Shown one piece after another: positions 62,901-64,000 of a stretch of DNA of 64,000 nt. The position numbers were made by a program, and so were the translations under genes. Below the pieces are notes generated by a model. The model was given only the letters and a program-made list of their open reading frames with translations, was not told where the DNA came from and did not search any database. Source of the DNA: JADFXI01 sp963784135 (GTDB taxonomy: Bacteria; Nitrospirota; Thermodesulfovibrionia; Thermodesulfovibrionales; Dissulfurispiraceae); assembly GCA_963784135.1 (NCBI GenBank), contig CAWAQG010000003.1:248001-312000 (forward strand). Direction: 5' to 3'. Each line of letters starts with the position of its first letter. The stretch's first letter is position 1.

Positions 62901-64000
62901 ATGATAAACAGCAGATATGTTCTCAGATTGATTCTTATTATCACCTTCATTCTTCTGCCGTTGATTAGCGCCTATGCCGACGACAGCAGCACCGTCAGCA
63001 ATAGCAGCTTCATCGGAGAGATAGGGCTGACCCCCTATTTTGACAGCGTCGCCGGCAACAAAACCAAGTTCTACGAATACTCCGATGCGGTCCACGGCGG
63101 CGGCATTCACAGTGACGTAAGGCTCGGCTATGACAGCGACAACTATTGGCTGAAAATAAAGGCATCGGATATCAGCTACGGAACACAGGAATATAGTGTC
63201 GACGGCGGAATGTACGGCAAATTCACCTACGGGTTCTATTTCACCGACATGGTGCACAACATTTCCCTCGGCGCAAATACATTATATAACAACCCGGGAT
63301 CAGGCAACCTCAAATACACCCCCGGTGCCTCATTCACCAACCCTCCCGGGACGGTGTGGAATTCTTTTGACTATTCGATTAAGAGAGAAAAGATCGGAGG
63401 CAACCTCGATGTGGAGATGCTGAGACCTTTCTATGTGGATTTTTCAGCGTCCCGGGAGAGGACAACCGGCATCAACACCGGCGCTGACGACGGATATGAA
63501 CTGCCGGTGCCCATTGACTACACGTCCGACATCTTCAAAGGCGAGGTAGGATATCAGGCCAAACCTGTATTCGCATCCATTAGTTACCTTTACAACAGTT
63601 TCGACAACCAGAACCAGACGTTGAGCAACGAGGAGACGACAGGCGGGACCCTTATGACTGCACTGCCTCCGAACAACGACTATTACAAACTCTCCTTTAA
63701 GGGATCTGTTCAGCTTCCGATGGACTCAAGGTTCAACGTGACCGCTTCGACCGCGAAGGCAACATCCACCTTCAATCTCGGCTCTCTCCTCAATAATTAC
63801 TACGGGACCACTTCGGTCGCAAGCGCCGGTTCCTTCCGCGGCAGACTTGACACTAATTCGCTCAATCTCTCATTGACTTCCAACCCTGTGAGATGGGTTT
63901 CCGCAGACATTTTCTACCGTTATTACGGCACTACCAACAAGTCTGACCAGGTGACGTTAAACAATCCGGACGACGGTCTGCCCTATCAGAACTATCTGTT
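62901..64000 (+). CDS. MtrB/PioB-family decaheme-associated outer-membrane barrel (3' end outside window)
   Basis: The frame is open from ATG 62901 to the window end, over 366 residues. It begins with a signal peptide (MINSRYVLRLILIITFILLP..SAYA). Alternating amphipathic strands typical of a large beta-barrel follow (YWLKIKASDISYG, GKFTYGFYFTDMVHNISLG, VSADIFYRYYG). Together with the decaheme cytochrome it fits the MtrAB/PioAB porin-cytochrome layout. The N-terminal CxxC of Shewanella MtrB is not seen. A Shine-Dalgarno AAAGGAGGGG lies upstream. Confidence 0.88.
   Translation, partial: MINSRYVLRLILIITFILLPLISAYADDSSTVSNSSFIGEIGLTPYFDSVAGNKTKFYEYSDAVHGGGIHSDVRLGYDSDNYWLKIKASDISYGTQEYSVDGGMYGKFTYGFYFTDMVHNISLGANTLYNNPGSGNLKYTPGASFTNPPGTVWNSFDYSIKREKIGGNLDVEMLRPFYVDFSASRERTTGINTGADDGYELPVPIDYTSDIFKGEVGYQAKPVFASISYLYNSFDNQNQTLSNEETTGGTLMTALPPNNDYYKLSFKGSVQLPMDSRFNVTASTAKATSTFNLGSLLNNYYGTTSVASAGSFRGRLDTNSLNLSLTSNPVRWVSADIFYRYYGTTNKSDQVTLNNPDDGLPYQNYL

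Overview
The window is a gene-dense bacterial chromosome segment with mid-range GC. It carries no rRNA or tRNA gene that I can recognise. A decaheme cytochrome next to an MtrB-type outer-membrane barrel, NosL, RND efflux, SLH and Lcl-type surface proteins, and a multi-copy ISNCY/ISDol1-type element suggest an environmental, anaerobic Gram-negative bacterium of the Nitrospirota (Thermodesulfovibrionia) or Desulfobacterota kind. That placement is inference from gene content only.

Layout. 1-3.6 kb: end of birA, coaX, a universal stress protein, a geranylgeranyl-reductase-family flavoprotein and rsmA. 3.6-7.8 kb (minus strand): ABC ATPase, TPR lipoprotein, FtsX-type permease and a heme-motif beta-propeller; the last two are broken by four one-base frameshifts. 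8-11 kb: pyrE, then an accessory patch with a truncated MutH/Sau3AI-like endonuclease, a HARE-HTH nuclease-like protein and a transposase scrap. 11-18.4 kb: adenosine-specific kinase, Fe-S/flavin redox pair, UvrD-type helicase, ABC-F ATPase, RluA-family pseudouridine synthase. 18.4-20 kb: small orphan genes and an alcohol-dehydrogenase stub. 19.9-26.4 kb: an ArsR-headed RND efflux operon. 26.6-35.2 kb: response regulator, U32 protein, rnhA, a Doc/AbrB toxin-antitoxin pair, IS copy 1, histidine kinase, mutS2, holin-like protein. 35.3-38.7 kb: M16 peptidase and a PIN/AbrB toxin-antitoxin pair. 38.8-43.1 kb: a six-gene TlpA-NosL-ABC cluster. 43.3-45.3 kb: a GC-rich pncA-pncB pair, probably transferred in. 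45.3-53.7 kb: FKBP, a 195-bp MITE, a GtrA-GT2 fusion, a large SLH surface protein, a GH43-like protein, a TrmJ-like methyltransferase and a small secreted protein. 53.8-62 kb: IS copy 2, a secreted glycosidase-like protein, a HAD phosphatase, an SDR-bioD pair, IS copy 3. 61.9-64 kb: decaheme cytochrome and MtrB-like barrel (cut by the window end).

The least conventional signal is a set of six palindromic elements. Their arms are built from degenerate 6-7 nt words repeated in tandem and then inverted: 1.02, 1.57, 21.8, 42.5, 53.3 and 55.2 kb. Three different word families share this one architecture. Two copies supply the last codons of coaX and of a tlpA-like gene. One copy encodes the start and the hydrophobic signal-peptide core of the RND adaptor lipoprotein. 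I also found a MITE with perfect 18-bp inverted ends and a perfect 10-bp target duplication, and three IS copies that each made 16-17 bp target duplications.

How genes work together: the ArsR-TolC-MFP-RND operon is a self-regulated efflux pump. The TlpA-NosL-ABC cluster looks like a metal (copper) handling or cofactor assembly unit. The decaheme/barrel pair is a porin-cytochrome conduit for electrons across the outer membrane. Several genes (M16 peptidase, arsR, SDR) have promoters so close to the start codon that leaderless or nearly leaderless mRNAs are likely.
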